A DNA stretch of 64,000 nucleotides from Candidatus Fraserbacteria bacterium (GCA_029262795.1 JAJCYT010000030.1:186001-250000), one strand, 5' to 3'; counted from the stretch's first letter, positions 44,229 to 52,937 are shown. Notes: generated by a model from the letters alone, not told the origin. Numbers and translations are program-made.

Positions 44229-45595
44229 CACAGACTCCTCAAGGCGTTTGTTTCTTCTTCATTTAATAATGGCGTGCCATCGGCGTATGGACCTAATGTC
44301 GGCCCGATAGGCTGGTTGGGTTGCGCTTTGACCACGCGTTTGAGCTTGTAGTCGGTGGAACGTTCGACAGGAATACGGCCAATAGATGTAATCATATCGT
44401 AGTAATTTTCAAAGGAACGAAATGAGCCATAGCCGCCGCCTGCACGTTGTGTGATTTCTTCATTCAGCAGCGTGCCCATAAAGTCGTTGCCTCCGCAATT
44501 TAAAAGATGTTTTCCCAGTGTATCGCCATATTTAACCCAACTGACTTGAATATTTTTGATGTTGTCCAAAAACAGGCGCGACACGGCAATCATCAATTCA
44601 TCTTCGCTGCTGGTGGAGGAACCATCCACCATGCCCAACTGAAACAATGGCGTGTTGGGATGTACAAATTTCAATGGCACAAACTCGTTGATGTTGTGGC
44701 TGCGATCTTGCAAATTCCTGATCACATCCATGTGCATCACACGATGGCGGGCATTGTCCACATGCCCATACATAATGGTGGCGGTCATGGGCAGGTCTGC
44801 TTCGGCGGCACCTTCCATGCCTTGAATCCACTCAGCCGTGTTAATTTTCCCTGGACAGATCACATCACGAACCTCGTCCACTAAAATTTCAGCGGCAGTC
44901 CCTGGGACGCTGTTCAGACCAGCCTCTTTTAGAGTTTCATAAACCTCTCGATAAGACCAGTCTGTACCACGTTTGCCGTGATAGGCTTCTTCGGGCGTCA
45001 TCGAGTGGATATGAACGCCACCGACTTTCAACGCTTTGATCTGATCCACATAGGTGCCAGGGTCTTTGTGGAATTCTTTTGCGGGTTTGTAATTGACTGG
45101 GTTTTTTTCCAGAATTTTCCGATGTTTCTCATTCAATACCAAAGCAGGATGTAAACCACTTACAGAACAAATTTCATAAATGCCACGTTCTGCACCAGCC
45201 TGTGCCAATTGAGTTGTTTCTTCAACGGTTCGTGTGAAGCCGTCATGTTTTTCAGTGGAATTGACCTGAAACAGATGCGCTGAATCTTTGTAACTGCAGA
45301 ACAAACAGCCGACGGTACAGGCGGTGGTCAGATTCAAATTCATGCAAGCCACAAAAGTGACTTCTTCACCGACCATCACTTTGCGTCGTTGATTGGCTAA
45401 CTCCAGCACTTTGGCTTTGCGATCAGGATCATCGCTCACAATCATCAATGCCACGCCATCATCTACAGACAGACGCTCGCCGTCGCGGGCTTTTTTGAAT
45501 GCCTCCTCAAAAGGCACGTTGCTGTGAGGCAGATGCTCAAAGCTGAAATCCCGTTTCGGATTGAATCTTGCTTTGGTTTCAAATACGTCAGACAT
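44228..45595 (-). CDS. cofH: F420 deazaflavin core synthase subunit CofH
   Basis: Radical SAM enzyme of 455 residues that joins tyrosine-derived hydroxybenzyl to 5-amino-6-ribitylaminouracil; with CofG it makes the Fo core of F420. The cluster motif is CTVGCLFC (CxxxCxxC). Other family parts: GVHIHSMTPEEAYHGKRG, NSVPGTAAEILVDEVRDVICPGKI (in two pieces), TATIMYGHVDN and EFVPLKFVHPNTPLF. ATG 45595 has GGAGG eight bases upstream and overlaps cofG by eight bases. The insert between the SAM core and VHIHSMTPEE, and the SWVKYGD and FRSFENYYDMI parts, look like haloarchaeal CofH; that is from memory. Confidence 0.92.
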   Translation of the reverse strand: MSDVFETKARFNPKRDFSFEHLPHSNVPFEEAFKKARDGERLSVDDGVALMIVSDDPDRKAKVLELANQRRKVMVGEEVTFVACMNLNLTTACTVGCLFCSYKDSAHLFQVNSTEKHDGFTRTVEETTQLAQAGAERGIYEICSVSGLHPALVLNEKHRKILEKNPVNYKPAKEFHKDPGTYVDQIKALKVGGVHIHSMTPEEAYHGKRGTDWSYREVYETLKEAGLNSVPGTAAEILVDEVRDVICPGKINTAEWIQGMEGAAEADLPMTATIMYGHVDNARHRVMHMDVIRNLQDRSHNINEFVPLKFVHPNTPLFQLGMVDGSSTSSEDELMIAVSRLFLDNIKNIQVSWVKYGDTLGKHLLNCGGNDFMGTLLNEEITQRAGGGYGSFRSFENYYDMITSIGRIPVERSTDYKLKRVVKAQPNQPIGPTLGPYADGTPLLNEEETNALRSL

Positions 45596-46697
45596 GAGCA
45601 ATACCTCCAGCAGCGGTAGAGAAAAAAGCCTGATATTTTTCTTGATTCAACGTGCGTTCCATTCTGGGACTGAGCCATTCGCTTGAAACATGGTGAGGGT
45701 AAATGGCAAGTCGCTCTTTTAGATGTTTGTGATGGCGTTCTGCCAACGATTCCAGTTTTTGAATGGCTGGCCATTGATAATCGGGATTGATGTAATCTGC
45801 CGTGACAGGTGACACACCACCCAAATCGCCAATACCACAATCCATCAAGTCATCGACCGTTGAAAGATTGGGAGGCACTTGCACTTCGACATCCTCAGGC
45901 AGCACAGAACGAGCCATTGCAATCACGCGACGAAGCGTTTGGGTTGAGACTATTTCCTGCTTCCATCGTTTATTAGGCACAACATTTTGGATAATAACTT
46001 CCTGAATATGACCGTACGCTTCGTGCAGTCGCTTTAAACTGAGCAAGCTGATTGCGCGGTCTTCCCAGGTTTCGCCAATGCCAATCAGCAATCCGGTGGT
46101 AAATGGAACTTTTAAACGGCCTGCATATTCGAGTGTTTGTAAACGCTGCCCAGGAGTTTTGCGACGCTGGCCTGCATGGGCAGGCACATCCGCCGTGGTT
46201 TCCAGCATCACGCCCATTGACACGTTGACCTCGCGCAGATCGGCCATTTGCTCAAAGCCCATGTCGCCAGGGTTGGAATGTGGCAACAGGTCGTGATTTA
46301 ACGCCCATTCGCAAGCTTGAAGGTGGTACTGATGCAGTGAATCATAGCCCCACTGTTTCAACGTTTTGAACAAATCCTGATAACGATCATCGGGCGTGTC
46401 ACCAAATGTGAGCAAAGCTTCGTGACAGCCAGACTTTGCACCGAGTTCTAAGGTTTTGTGAATCTCTTCTTCTGTAAGTAAGGATTCCTGACCTGGCACA
46501 TCGTAGTACACGCAGTAAGCGCAGGTGTATTTGCAAGCAGTGGTCAGTGGTAAAAAGACATTCTTACTGAATGTGAGCGTATCCGACGGATGAACATCAT
46601 CAGGTGTGATGGACAACGCAGCTTCGACATCGCTTTTGGAAAAACGATAATCGAGGCGAAGATCATAATGTGCTGTGTCATTTACCTGATAGTGCAT
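45588..46697 (-). CDS. cofG: F420 deazaflavin core synthase subunit CofG
   Basis: Radical SAM enzyme of 369 residues, partner of CofH, that closes the deazaflavin ring of Fo. The cluster motif is CKYTCAYC. Further landmarks: NVFLPLTTACKYTC, ALLTFGDTPDDRY, HSNPGDMGFEQM, MGVMLETTADVPAHAG, RRKTPGQRLQTLEYAG and GGVSPVTADYINPDYQWPAI. ATG 46697 (AAAGGC seven bases upstream) gives the expected N terminus; the frame stays open to 46796. It overlaps cofH by eight bases. The sequence reminds me strongly of haloarchaeal CofG. In many bacteria CofG and CofH are fused as FbiC; here they are separate. Confidence 0.92.
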   Translation of the reverse strand: MHYQVNDTAHYDLRLDYRFSKSDVEAALSITPDDVHPSDTLTFSKNVFLPLTTACKYTCAYCVYYDVPGQESLLTEEEIHKTLELGAKSGCHEALLTFGDTPDDRYQDLFKTLKQWGYDSLHQYHLQACEWALNHDLLPHSNPGDMGFEQMADLREVNVSMGVMLETTADVPAHAGQRRKTPGQRLQTLEYAGRLKVPFTTGLLIGIGETWEDRAISLLSLKRLHEAYGHIQEVIIQNVVPNKRWKQEIVSTQTLRRVIAMARSVLPEDVEVQVPPNLSTVDDLMDCGIGDLGGVSPVTADYINPDYQWPAIQKLESLAERHHKHLKERLAIYPHHVSSEWLSPRMERTLNQEKYQAFFSTAAGGIAHV

Positions 46698-46935
46698 GGC
46701 CCTGCCTTTTAGAGTTTTCTTAGTGTACACAATTAATGACCTGTTCGACGACCTCAACTGATGAGGGTTTGCTGGACATTTTGACGAAACTTTCACCTAA
46801 AAAAGACTGCATTTTCAATCTTGGTTTGGCATAATGATGATAGCATGGTTTATGCTGACAGTTTGTTTTAAATTAAACGGTCGACTGAATGGTCCTCGGT
46901 TGCAGTAAAAGATCAATGACTGCGAGGCCACTTAA

Positions 46936-46983
46936 CAGCGCCTAAAAATCTTTTTATCATTGATTTCAATCATTTAGGTGCTG
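46936..46983 (+). promoter_or_regulatory. Leader hairpin before the BamE-like gene
   Basis: CAGCGCCTAAA (46936-46946) pairs with TTTAGGTGCTG (46973-46983), eleven pairs with one G-T wobble, around a 26-base loop. It ends 27 bases before the ATG at 47010 and before the GGAGG ribosome binding site. It may be an operator, an attenuator or a protein-binding leader; there is no T-run. Confidence 0.45.
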
Positions 46984-47009
46984 TGCACTAGGAAAGGTGG
47001 AGGTGGCAG

Positions 47010-47666
47010 ATGCAAGTTTGGCTAAATTTCTTCCTCATGGTTGCATTGGCAGCGATGGTGGGTGTAAGCATCAGTCTCAACTACAACGCTATTGAACAAT
47101 CTCGAATTCAGAATTATTTGAACGAAAACCCCCAAATTAATCAAACCGTGGCCGATGCACTTTTAGATAAAGAACTGATCGAAGGCATGGCCGATGATCA
47201 GCTTAAAGTCATTTGGGGTAAGCCGAAAGCCATTCAAAGTGTCACCTTAAACACCGCCGATAGTTCTATCGAAAAAGAATTGTGGGCCTATCCTGATTTG
47301 ATGGTCATATTTGAAGATGGCGAAGTGCAAGAGTGGGTGCCTGTACGCTCTAAGTATGACAGTGGCATCGACATCGTGCGTCGTTTCACTTATGTGATGA
47401 CCACCGAACTCGAAGAACGAACCGCCAATCTCATCCGCAAAGGTCAAATCACCACGGGCATGTCGCCCGAGCATGTGGAAGCCAGTTGGGGCGATCCCAA
47501 AGAAGTGTTGCCCATCTACAATGACACTCTGGGTGAATTTACTGTGTGGGTGTTTGAGCGCGGCGCTTTTGGCCATACCACGGTCACTTTCCAAGAAGGT
47601 GAAGTGCTGTCCTGGGCAGAATTTAAGGACAATCAAGAAGACACTGGCAATCTCTCCTCCTCATAA
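47010..47666 (+). CDS. Membrane-anchored protein with two BamE/SmpA-like modules
   Basis: A 218-residue protein. Residues 3-22 are a hydrophobic N-terminal anchor without a lipobox or clear signal cleavage. Two similar modules follow: the first around GMADDQLKVIWGKPKAIQSV ... ELWAYP ... FEDGEVQEW, the second around GMSPEHVEASWGDPKEVLP ... VWVFER ... FQEGEVLSW. The G(M)xxxxVxxxWGxPxxV and (F)xxGxVxxW patterns match the fold of BamE/SmpA/OmlA. In those, the fold binds outer-membrane assembly partners. The role here is unknown. GGAGG precedes the ATG. The next gene starts 17 bases later. Confidence 0.75.
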   Translation: MQVWLNFFLMVALAAMVGVSISLNYNAIEQSRIQNYLNENPQINQTVADALLDKELIEGMADDQLKVIWGKPKAIQSVTLNTADSSIEKELWAYPDLMVIFEDGEVQEWVPVRSKYDSGIDIVRRFTYVMTTELEERTANLIRKGQITTGMSPEHVEASWGDPKEVLPIYNDTLGEFTVWVFERGAFGHTTVTFQEGEVLSWAEFKDNQEDTGNLSSS

Positions 47667-47682
47667 CGTATCCTGGTCTTAA

Positions 47683-48225
47683 ATGACCAGTGATCAATTA
47701 CGCAAAGATTTGGAAAAACGCCTGTGGAAAGCGGGCCTCAACTCGTCCAGGCAGCCCGAACACCGCCATTGGCTCGGCGTTGATGAGTACCCACAATGGC
47801 TGTTTCGCTGTTATCACACCCGTCAATGGTTTTTATGGCATCTTTTTGATGATGCCCGCGCCGAAAGCCCTGACCCATCCAGTTATTTTGCCCTGATCAC
47901 TGTAGATCGCCGTGACGACAGTGAAGTGGCAACGTTCGATTTGGCTCTGCTTGAAGCGTGGCTGGCAGGAGACAAGCCTTTTGTGATTCCCAGGCGTAAA
48001 CGCCGTGTCGGCTTTGCTCACCACAGTCAACTTCAGGAAATCAGCACAGATGAAAACATTCCCATGCTGGTCAGTTGTCAAATGAACTATCCTATTCTGG
48101 TCAGCGTGTCGTTGCCTGTTTTTAAACAATGGCTCAATGACTTTCCTGAGCGGATGAGCAATGAAGCTGCCCAGGAGCAGATTGGGTTTTCTCTGTGGAC
48201 ATCGGATGCGGAGCAAGAGGCGTAA
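47683..48225 (+). CDS. Hypothetical protein
   Basis: A 180-residue soluble protein, rich in aromatic and charged residues (YPQWLFRCYHTRQWFLWHLF). No signal peptide, membrane helix or known motif. TATCCT lies eight bases before the ATG and no ribosome binding site is seen, so it may be another leaderless start, or be coupled to the gene before it. The MscS-like gene begins three bases after its stop, so the three genes from 47010 probably form a unit. I do not recognise a family. Confidence 0.65.
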   Translation: MTSDQLRKDLEKRLWKAGLNSSRQPEHRHWLGVDEYPQWLFRCYHTRQWFLWHLFDDARAESPDPSSYFALITVDRRDDSEVATFDLALLEAWLAGDKPFVIPRRKRRVGFAHHSQLQEISTDENIPMLVSCQMNYPILVSVSLPVFKQWLNDFPERMSNEAAQEQIGFSLWTSDAEQEA

Positions 48226-48228
48226 GTA

Positions 48229-49290
48229 ATGATTGAATTTATCGATACTTTGATTGCTTGGCTGGAACTGCCTTATGTCAAAGTAGGCTTGATTTTCTTA
48301 TTTTCTTTCGTGGTTGCAAAATTAACAGACATGCTGGTGTCTCAAGTGTTGACACAACTGACCAAACGCACCAAAACTGAACTGGATGATCGCCTGATTG
48401 AAATCATGCACCGTCCTATTTTCTGGAGTGTTGTTTATGTGGGGTTGTATTTTGTGGTGCAGGTCTCTGAATTGGAAACCTCATTAAGTTTTGTTCTGAT
48501 CGGCCTGGTTAAAACATTGGCCGTTTTGCTGTGGACTGGTGCAGGGTTTCGAATTTCAAACACCGTTTTGACCATGTTTAGCACCATTCCCAAACATCTG
48601 AAATGGCTGGACAATCAATCTCTTCCTTTGTTTGACAACCTAGCCAAGCTGATGATGATAGGTATTGGCAGCTACATGCTGCTGCTGACTTGGGACATTG
48701 ATGTGTCAGCCTGGTTGGCCTCGGCTGGCATTGTGGGCATTGCGGTGGGCCTGGCTGCTAAGGATTCGATTGCCAACCTATTTGGTGGCATGTTCATCAT
48801 GGCGGATGCGCCCTATAAAATTGGCGACTTTATTGTGTTGGATACAGGCGAACGTGGGCACGTGTCCCAGATTGGTTTGCGAAGCACACGCATCCTCACC
48901 CGTGATGATGTCGAGATCACGATTCCCAATGCCATTATTGCCAATGCCAAGATCACCAACGAATCGGGTGGACCTTGGGAAAAAGAGCGTGTGCGTGCCA
49001 CCATCGGCGTGGCCTATGGTTCAGACTTGACGCAGGTGCGAAAATTGTTGACCGAAGCTGCATTGGAAACCGAGTATATCATCAAGAGTAAAGCACCCCG
49101 CATCCGCTTTCGCGAATTTGGCGAATCCTCTTTAATTTTTCAAGTGATGGGCTGGATTGATGAGCCAGTGGAACGTGGGCGTGCTTTGGACTCACTCAAT
49201 GAAAACATCTATAACAAACTCAACGAAGCCAACGTAAAAATCCCTTTCCCGCAACGGGATATTTACATTCATCACAAAGAAGACGAATGA
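48229..49290 (+). CDS. MscS-family mechanosensitive ion channel
   Basis: A 353-residue membrane protein of the small-conductance mechanosensitive family, which releases solutes on osmotic downshift. Four N-terminal membrane segments lie in residues 1-150; the pore helix stretch is ASAGIVGIAVGLAAKDSIANLFGG, and the beta domain starts with MADAPYKIGDFI. AAGAGG precedes the ATG. Some MscS relatives act in other transport or signalling roles; the context gives no hint. Confidence 0.93.
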   Translation: MIEFIDTLIAWLELPYVKVGLIFLFSFVVAKLTDMLVSQVLTQLTKRTKTELDDRLIEIMHRPIFWSVVYVGLYFVVQVSELETSLSFVLIGLVKTLAVLLWTGAGFRISNTVLTMFSTIPKHLKWLDNQSLPLFDNLAKLMMIGIGSYMLLLTWDIDVSAWLASAGIVGIAVGLAAKDSIANLFGGMFIMADAPYKIGDFIVLDTGERGHVSQIGLRSTRILTRDDVEITIPNAIIANAKITNESGGPWEKERVRATIGVAYGSDLTQVRKLLTEAALETEYIIKSKAPRIRFREFGESSLIFQVMGWIDEPVERGRALDSLNENIYNKLNEANVKIPFPQRDIYIHHKEDE

Positions 49291-49613
49291 TACGACAAAT
49301 GTCTTAGTTCTGCGTTGAAAAGTCGTACGTTTGTCTTGGCTGGTTCTCTGACATTCCGCTGATGTTTTGCCCTGTTTGCTCATGCTAGGCTCAAATAGAG
49401 CGAAAAGGGCTTACACACATATGTACCCAAAAAAGCAAAAACCAAAGCTGGAACAAATCTCTTTTCATGTAAGGTTATCTAACCTATCATCCATTAAGAA
49501 GCATGTTCCATAAAACAAACCCATAAACTCAGATTGATCTTAGCCCCCTTTAGACAAAGGGGTGGGGGTTTGAAGTTTTTAAAGGTGCTTTGTGTCTATC
49601 GAAGGAGGGGAAA
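49291..49613 (+). other. Intergenic stretch with a copy of the dispersed element
   Basis: About 320 bases between the MscS-like gene and the peptidase-barrel gene. Apart from the repeat at 49542-49585 and the GGAGGGG ribosome binding site before 49614 I see no gene, RNA or terminator. Confidence 0.5.
49542..49585 (+). repeat. Copy 5 of dispersed intergenic element
   Basis: AGCCCCCTTTAGACAAAGGG, then GTGGGGGTTTGAAGTTTTTA. It lies about 30 bases before the start codon of the next gene and therefore in its leader or promoter. Confidence 0.65.
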
Positions 49614-52382
49614 GTGTTTCGAATTGTCTCTATCTTTTTTACCATTCTGTCGTTGCTGACAGTGTTTACATGCAGCGTTCAGGCACAGTTTCTGACGCTG
49701 GATGCCAGGCTGGACTGGAACACGATGGAAACTGAGCATTTTTACATCATCTATCCGGACGGGTTAGAGGAACTTGCACAAGAAGCCGCCGTCTACTCTG
49801 AGGCGGCTTATGCATTTTGGACGGAAGAGTTGGGCTATGAATTGCCTTATAAGACACAAAAGATCGTGGCCGATATAGGCGATCTGGCTGCAGGGGCCGC
49901 CAGCCCTGTGCTTCAGGTAACGATTCAGGGCACCTCGGATGCAAGAGCCTTTAACGAATGGCTCAATTCCAGAGGGCGAAACGGGCTGGAGCAGGTGATC
50001 TTTCACGAACTGGGCCACATTGTAGATTTGGCCAAAGTGAGTGGTATTCCTGCCGTACTGGAAGATGTGTTTGGCAGTATTGTGATACCCAATGGGGCGC
50101 GGCCTGGCACCTTCATTGAAGGCATTCCCATTTACGAAGAATTCAAGCGCGGTGGCGCTTCTCGTGCCAACGATCCACGTGAGGCCATGTATATGCGTGC
50201 ATTGCTGCTCAACGATGAATTTGTGCCCTTTGATCATTTAATCCACACAGGCTACAGCCGCGATGAATTTCCATCACCCTACATGCTCAATCACAATTAC
50301 GGGCCGTGGATGACGCGCTACATGGCCGATGAGTATGGTGAAGAAAGTATTTTTAAGATGGACGAAATCAGTTCCAAACAATTATTGCCAACACTGACAT
50401 TGGGGTTTGTGGCTGATGCTGGCGGTCTCATCAAAGCCACCACCGGCGACAATCCACAAGATTTTTATCGTGGGTTTGAAGCCTGGATGAGTGAACAGGT
50501 TCGCCCTGATATCGAGCGCGTGCGAACAGAAGGTGAAACCAGCAGTCAAAAAATCAGCAATCTCACCTATTGGCACAACGAACCTGCTGTTTCTCCCAAT
50601 GGTCATGTAATGGCTTATTATCACTACGATCCAAAGCGAAACGGCAGTATTCGCCTGATGCATACAGACGGTGCTGAAGATGAGATTTTATTGTCTGTGC
50701 CATTGGAGTTGCCGTTCTTTCGCCCCCCGTATTGGGCCGCTTCACCCACATGGTCGCCTGATGGTCAGCAACTGGCTTACCACAAACATGAAATTGAAGA
50801 TCAATACTATTTGATGGGCGACATCTATGTTTACGATGTGGAAGCGCGAAAAGAACGTCGATTAACCACAGAAGCTCGTGCTTTCAAACCCACGTGGTTT
50901 CCTGATGGGAAGCGCCTTCTATTCGGTCAACAGACTAATTTTGCATTGAACACCGATTTGGCTGTGCTAGATGTGAATAGCGATGAAATCAGCGTATTGA
51001 AAACACTGGATCATGGCGTATTGCTTGATGATTTTGATATTTCCCCAAATGGTTCTCAAATCGTTTTGTCCATCTGGGAAGGCGGTTTTCAGGATCTTTA
51101 TTTAATGTCGAGTGAGGGTGGCGAACTGCAACGCATTACTCAGGATGCTGCAACAGATGTCGATCCACGTTATACGCCCGATGGTGAGCATATCCTGTTC
51201 AGTTCAGATCGAAACGGCATCAACAATCTGTATGCTTATCAGGTTTCTAATGGATCTTTCCATCAGGTCAGCAATGTGTTGACCGGTGCATTTGCGCCGG
51301 ATGTAGATTTTGATAGCAATAAGATTGTGTTTGTAGGCTACAACCGCGATGGTTATGAATTGCACACGATGGATTTTGATCCGGCCTCATGGACATCAAT
51401 AAGTGTTGAAACAGAAACACTGCCTGCACCTCACGATTTTCCCGATGTTGATTTTGAAATTCGAGATTACAATGCGGCAGAAACCATGTCGCCCAAGTTC
51501 TGGTTGCCCATTCCAGGGTTAGGAGGGCAGTTAGGCGCGATTACCATTGGGTCAGATGCGATGCAGCAGCACAATTATCAACTTTCTGGCGGATGGAACT
51601 TAGAGGCAGGTGTGCCATTTTACGCGCTTAATTATGTCAACAGCCAATTGCTCCCGACCTTTACCGCAGATTTGAATGGAGACAGTTGGGGCCACTCTCA
51701 GGCACTGCGTGTTGACTTGCCTTTGTTGACCAGTGTCCATCAGACGCACACATTGAACTTGGGTGTGTCTCGCCTGAATGCTGTGGATGCCGATGTACGA
51801 CACACATTGTCTGCCGGTTGGGAATGGAACAGCAACAGTTGGTTTGATTTGCTTTCAACCACTCGAAATCTTTCGATCTCTGGTGCATTGGCATTCGTTG
51901 AAAATCAAACGCTGCCGGAACAAAGTTTCAATTTCGATTGGCGCGAGTTGATTCGCCTGCCATTTGAAAGCAATCAACACCTGGGGCTCAAATTGTCGAT
52001 GGGGTGGAGCGGTGGTCAACCACTCAGTCTGGGTGGAGACAGTGGAACTTACATGTTGCGTGGCTTGGCAGAAGACCATCTGGAGGGGGCTTTTGTGCTT
52101 TCAGGCAGCTTGGAATACCGTTTTCCCATCGTTTCCATCGAACGTGGCTTGTTCCAACAATGGCCAATTTTCATTGACGATCTGGGTGGCAGCGTGTTTG
52201 TGGATGCTGGTTTGGCAGGGGCATCCTTCGATTTGTCTCAACTTCAACTTGGGGTTGGGGCAGAGTTTCACAAAACGATGTCATTTGCATATGGGTTGAA
52301 TATTTTGTTCAGCACCGGTGTTGGTTATGCTCTGGGTGAAGACAGCCCACAATTTTTCTTTAGAGCAGGTACAGCTTTTTAA
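49614..52382 (+). CDS. Exported zinc metallopeptidase / TolB-like propeller / outer-membrane barrel fusion
   Basis: A 922-residue protein. GTG 49614, with GGAGGGG just upstream, gives a Sec signal peptide (VSIFFTILSLLTVF core). Domain 1 (about 30-330) is a gluzincin-like peptidase: FHELGHIVD supplies HExxH (131-135), and EG in FIEGIPIYEE is the likely third zinc ligand. Domain 2 is a TolB/PD40 propeller with repeats SPTWSPDGQQLAY, KPTWFPDGKRLLF and DPRYTPDGEHILFSSDRNG. Domain 3 (last 250 residues) has alternating beta strands, SGSLEYRFPIVSIERG and VFVDAGLAG, as in BamA/surface-antigen barrels, and ends in Phe. I infer an outer-membrane-anchored peptidase with a periplasmic sensor or substrate-binding propeller. 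Confidence 0.82.
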   Translation: MFRIVSIFFTILSLLTVFTCSVQAQFLTLDARLDWNTMETEHFYIIYPDGLEELAQEAAVYSEAAYAFWTEELGYELPYKTQKIVADIGDLAAGAASPVLQVTIQGTSDARAFNEWLNSRGRNGLEQVIFHELGHIVDLAKVSGIPAVLEDVFGSIVIPNGARPGTFIEGIPIYEEFKRGGASRANDPREAMYMRALLLNDEFVPFDHLIHTGYSRDEFPSPYMLNHNYGPWMTRYMADEYGEESIFKMDEISSKQLLPTLTLGFVADAGGLIKATTGDNPQDFYRGFEAWMSEQVRPDIERVRTEGETSSQKISNLTYWHNEPAVSPNGHVMAYYHYDPKRNGSIRLMHTDGAEDEILLSVPLELPFFRPPYWAASPTWSPDGQQLAYHKHEIEDQYYLMGDIYVYDVEARKERRLTTEARAFKPTWFPDGKRLLFGQQTNFALNTDLAVLDVNSDEISVLKTLDHGVLLDDFDISPNGSQIVLSIWEGGFQDLYLMSSEGGELQRITQDAATDVDPRYTPDGEHILFSSDRNGINNLYAYQVSNGSFHQVSNVLTGAFAPDVDFDSNKIVFVGYNRDGYELHTMDFDPASWTSISVETETLPAPHDFPDVDFEIRDYNAAETMSPKFWLPIPGLGGQLGAITIGSDAMQQHNYQLSGGWNLEAGVPFYALNYVNSQLLPTFTADLNGDSWGHSQALRVDLPLLTSVHQTHTLNLGVSRLNAVDADVRHTLSAGWEWNSNSWFDLLSTTRNLSISGALAFVENQTLPEQSFNFDWRELIRLPFESNQHLGLKLSMGWSGGQPLSLGGDSGTYMLRGLAEDHLEGAFVLSGSLEYRFPIVSIERGLFQQWPIFIDDLGGSVFVDAGLAGASFDLSQLQLGVGAEFHKTMSFAYGLNILFSTGVGYALGEDSPQFFFRAGTAF

Positions 52383-52409
52383 GATGTTGAATCAAATCAT
52401 TTGATAAAA

Positions 52410-52449
52410 AAGGAAGAGAACCTGACGCAATGTTCAGGTTCTCTTCCTT
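52410..52449 (-). terminator. Strong intrinsic terminator
   Basis: Perfect 16-base stem AAGGAAGAGAACCTGA / TCAGGTTCTCTTCCTT with an eight-base loop. The reverse strand has a TTTTTATC run, so it serves mainly the ribbon-helix-helix gene read leftward; it may stop the forward gene too. Confidence 0.9.
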
Positions 52450-52472
52450 ATATAAAATTTGATATATCGAAC

Positions 52473-52643
52473 TTATTTCTTCTTTTCTTCGCGGTCGACA
52501 TAATCAAGAACGGCTTGAACAATCATGTAATTGAGCGAGCGATCTCTTTGCTGCCCAAGTTTGAAAAGACGTTCGAGTGGACGCTCTTTCTGCTTACTTT
52601 TTGGCACGTAAATAGAAATACGCGTGAAGTCGGTGTCCACCAT
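52473..52643 (-). CDS. Small ribbon-helix-helix (CopG-like) protein
   Basis: A 56-residue DNA-binding protein: MVDTDFTRISIYVPKSKQKE gives the beta strand, and ERLFKLGQQRDRSLNYMIVQ the two helices. The ATG at 52643 has GGAG eight bases upstream; longer starts to 52712 exist but are not needed. It has no toxin-like neighbour, so it is more likely a stand-alone regulator than an antitoxin. Confidence 0.75.
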   Translation of the reverse strand: MVDTDFTRISIYVPKSKQKERPLERLFKLGQQRDRSLNYMIVQAVLDYVDREEKKK

Positions 52644-52908
52644 ACTTTCCACTCCTTTCGATGAAGGTTTTTTATGGCCTGTGTTATTGATCTCGTGTGT
52701 TGATGAAATCAAAAGTTGATTAATTTAAATATTGTATCAATGGTTTACACAAAATCCATACCTTTTAGATGAAAAAAGATCTCCCTTTTACCATCTTTCA
52801 GAAGTTAAAAAGCAAGTGTTTGAAATGGTTACCGGTACTCAAATATAGCGCGCTTTATGAATATATATTGTATTTGATATTTTTTCAACTTTCCCGGGAA
52901 GCATGTCC

Positions 52909-52937
52909 TTCAAAAGTAAGTTCATTTTCTTTAGTAT
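52909..52937 (+). promoter_or_regulatory. Promoter for murE, nearly leaderless
   Basis: TTCAAA (52909-52914), 17-base spacer, TAGTAT (52932-52937), eleven bases before ATG 52949. The leader would be about five bases with no ribosome binding site. Confidence 0.5.

Noticed and set aside
52473-52643. Ribbon-helix-helix protein as the antitoxin of a toxin-antitoxin pair
   Set aside because: No toxin-sized gene overlaps or follows it; it has its own terminator.
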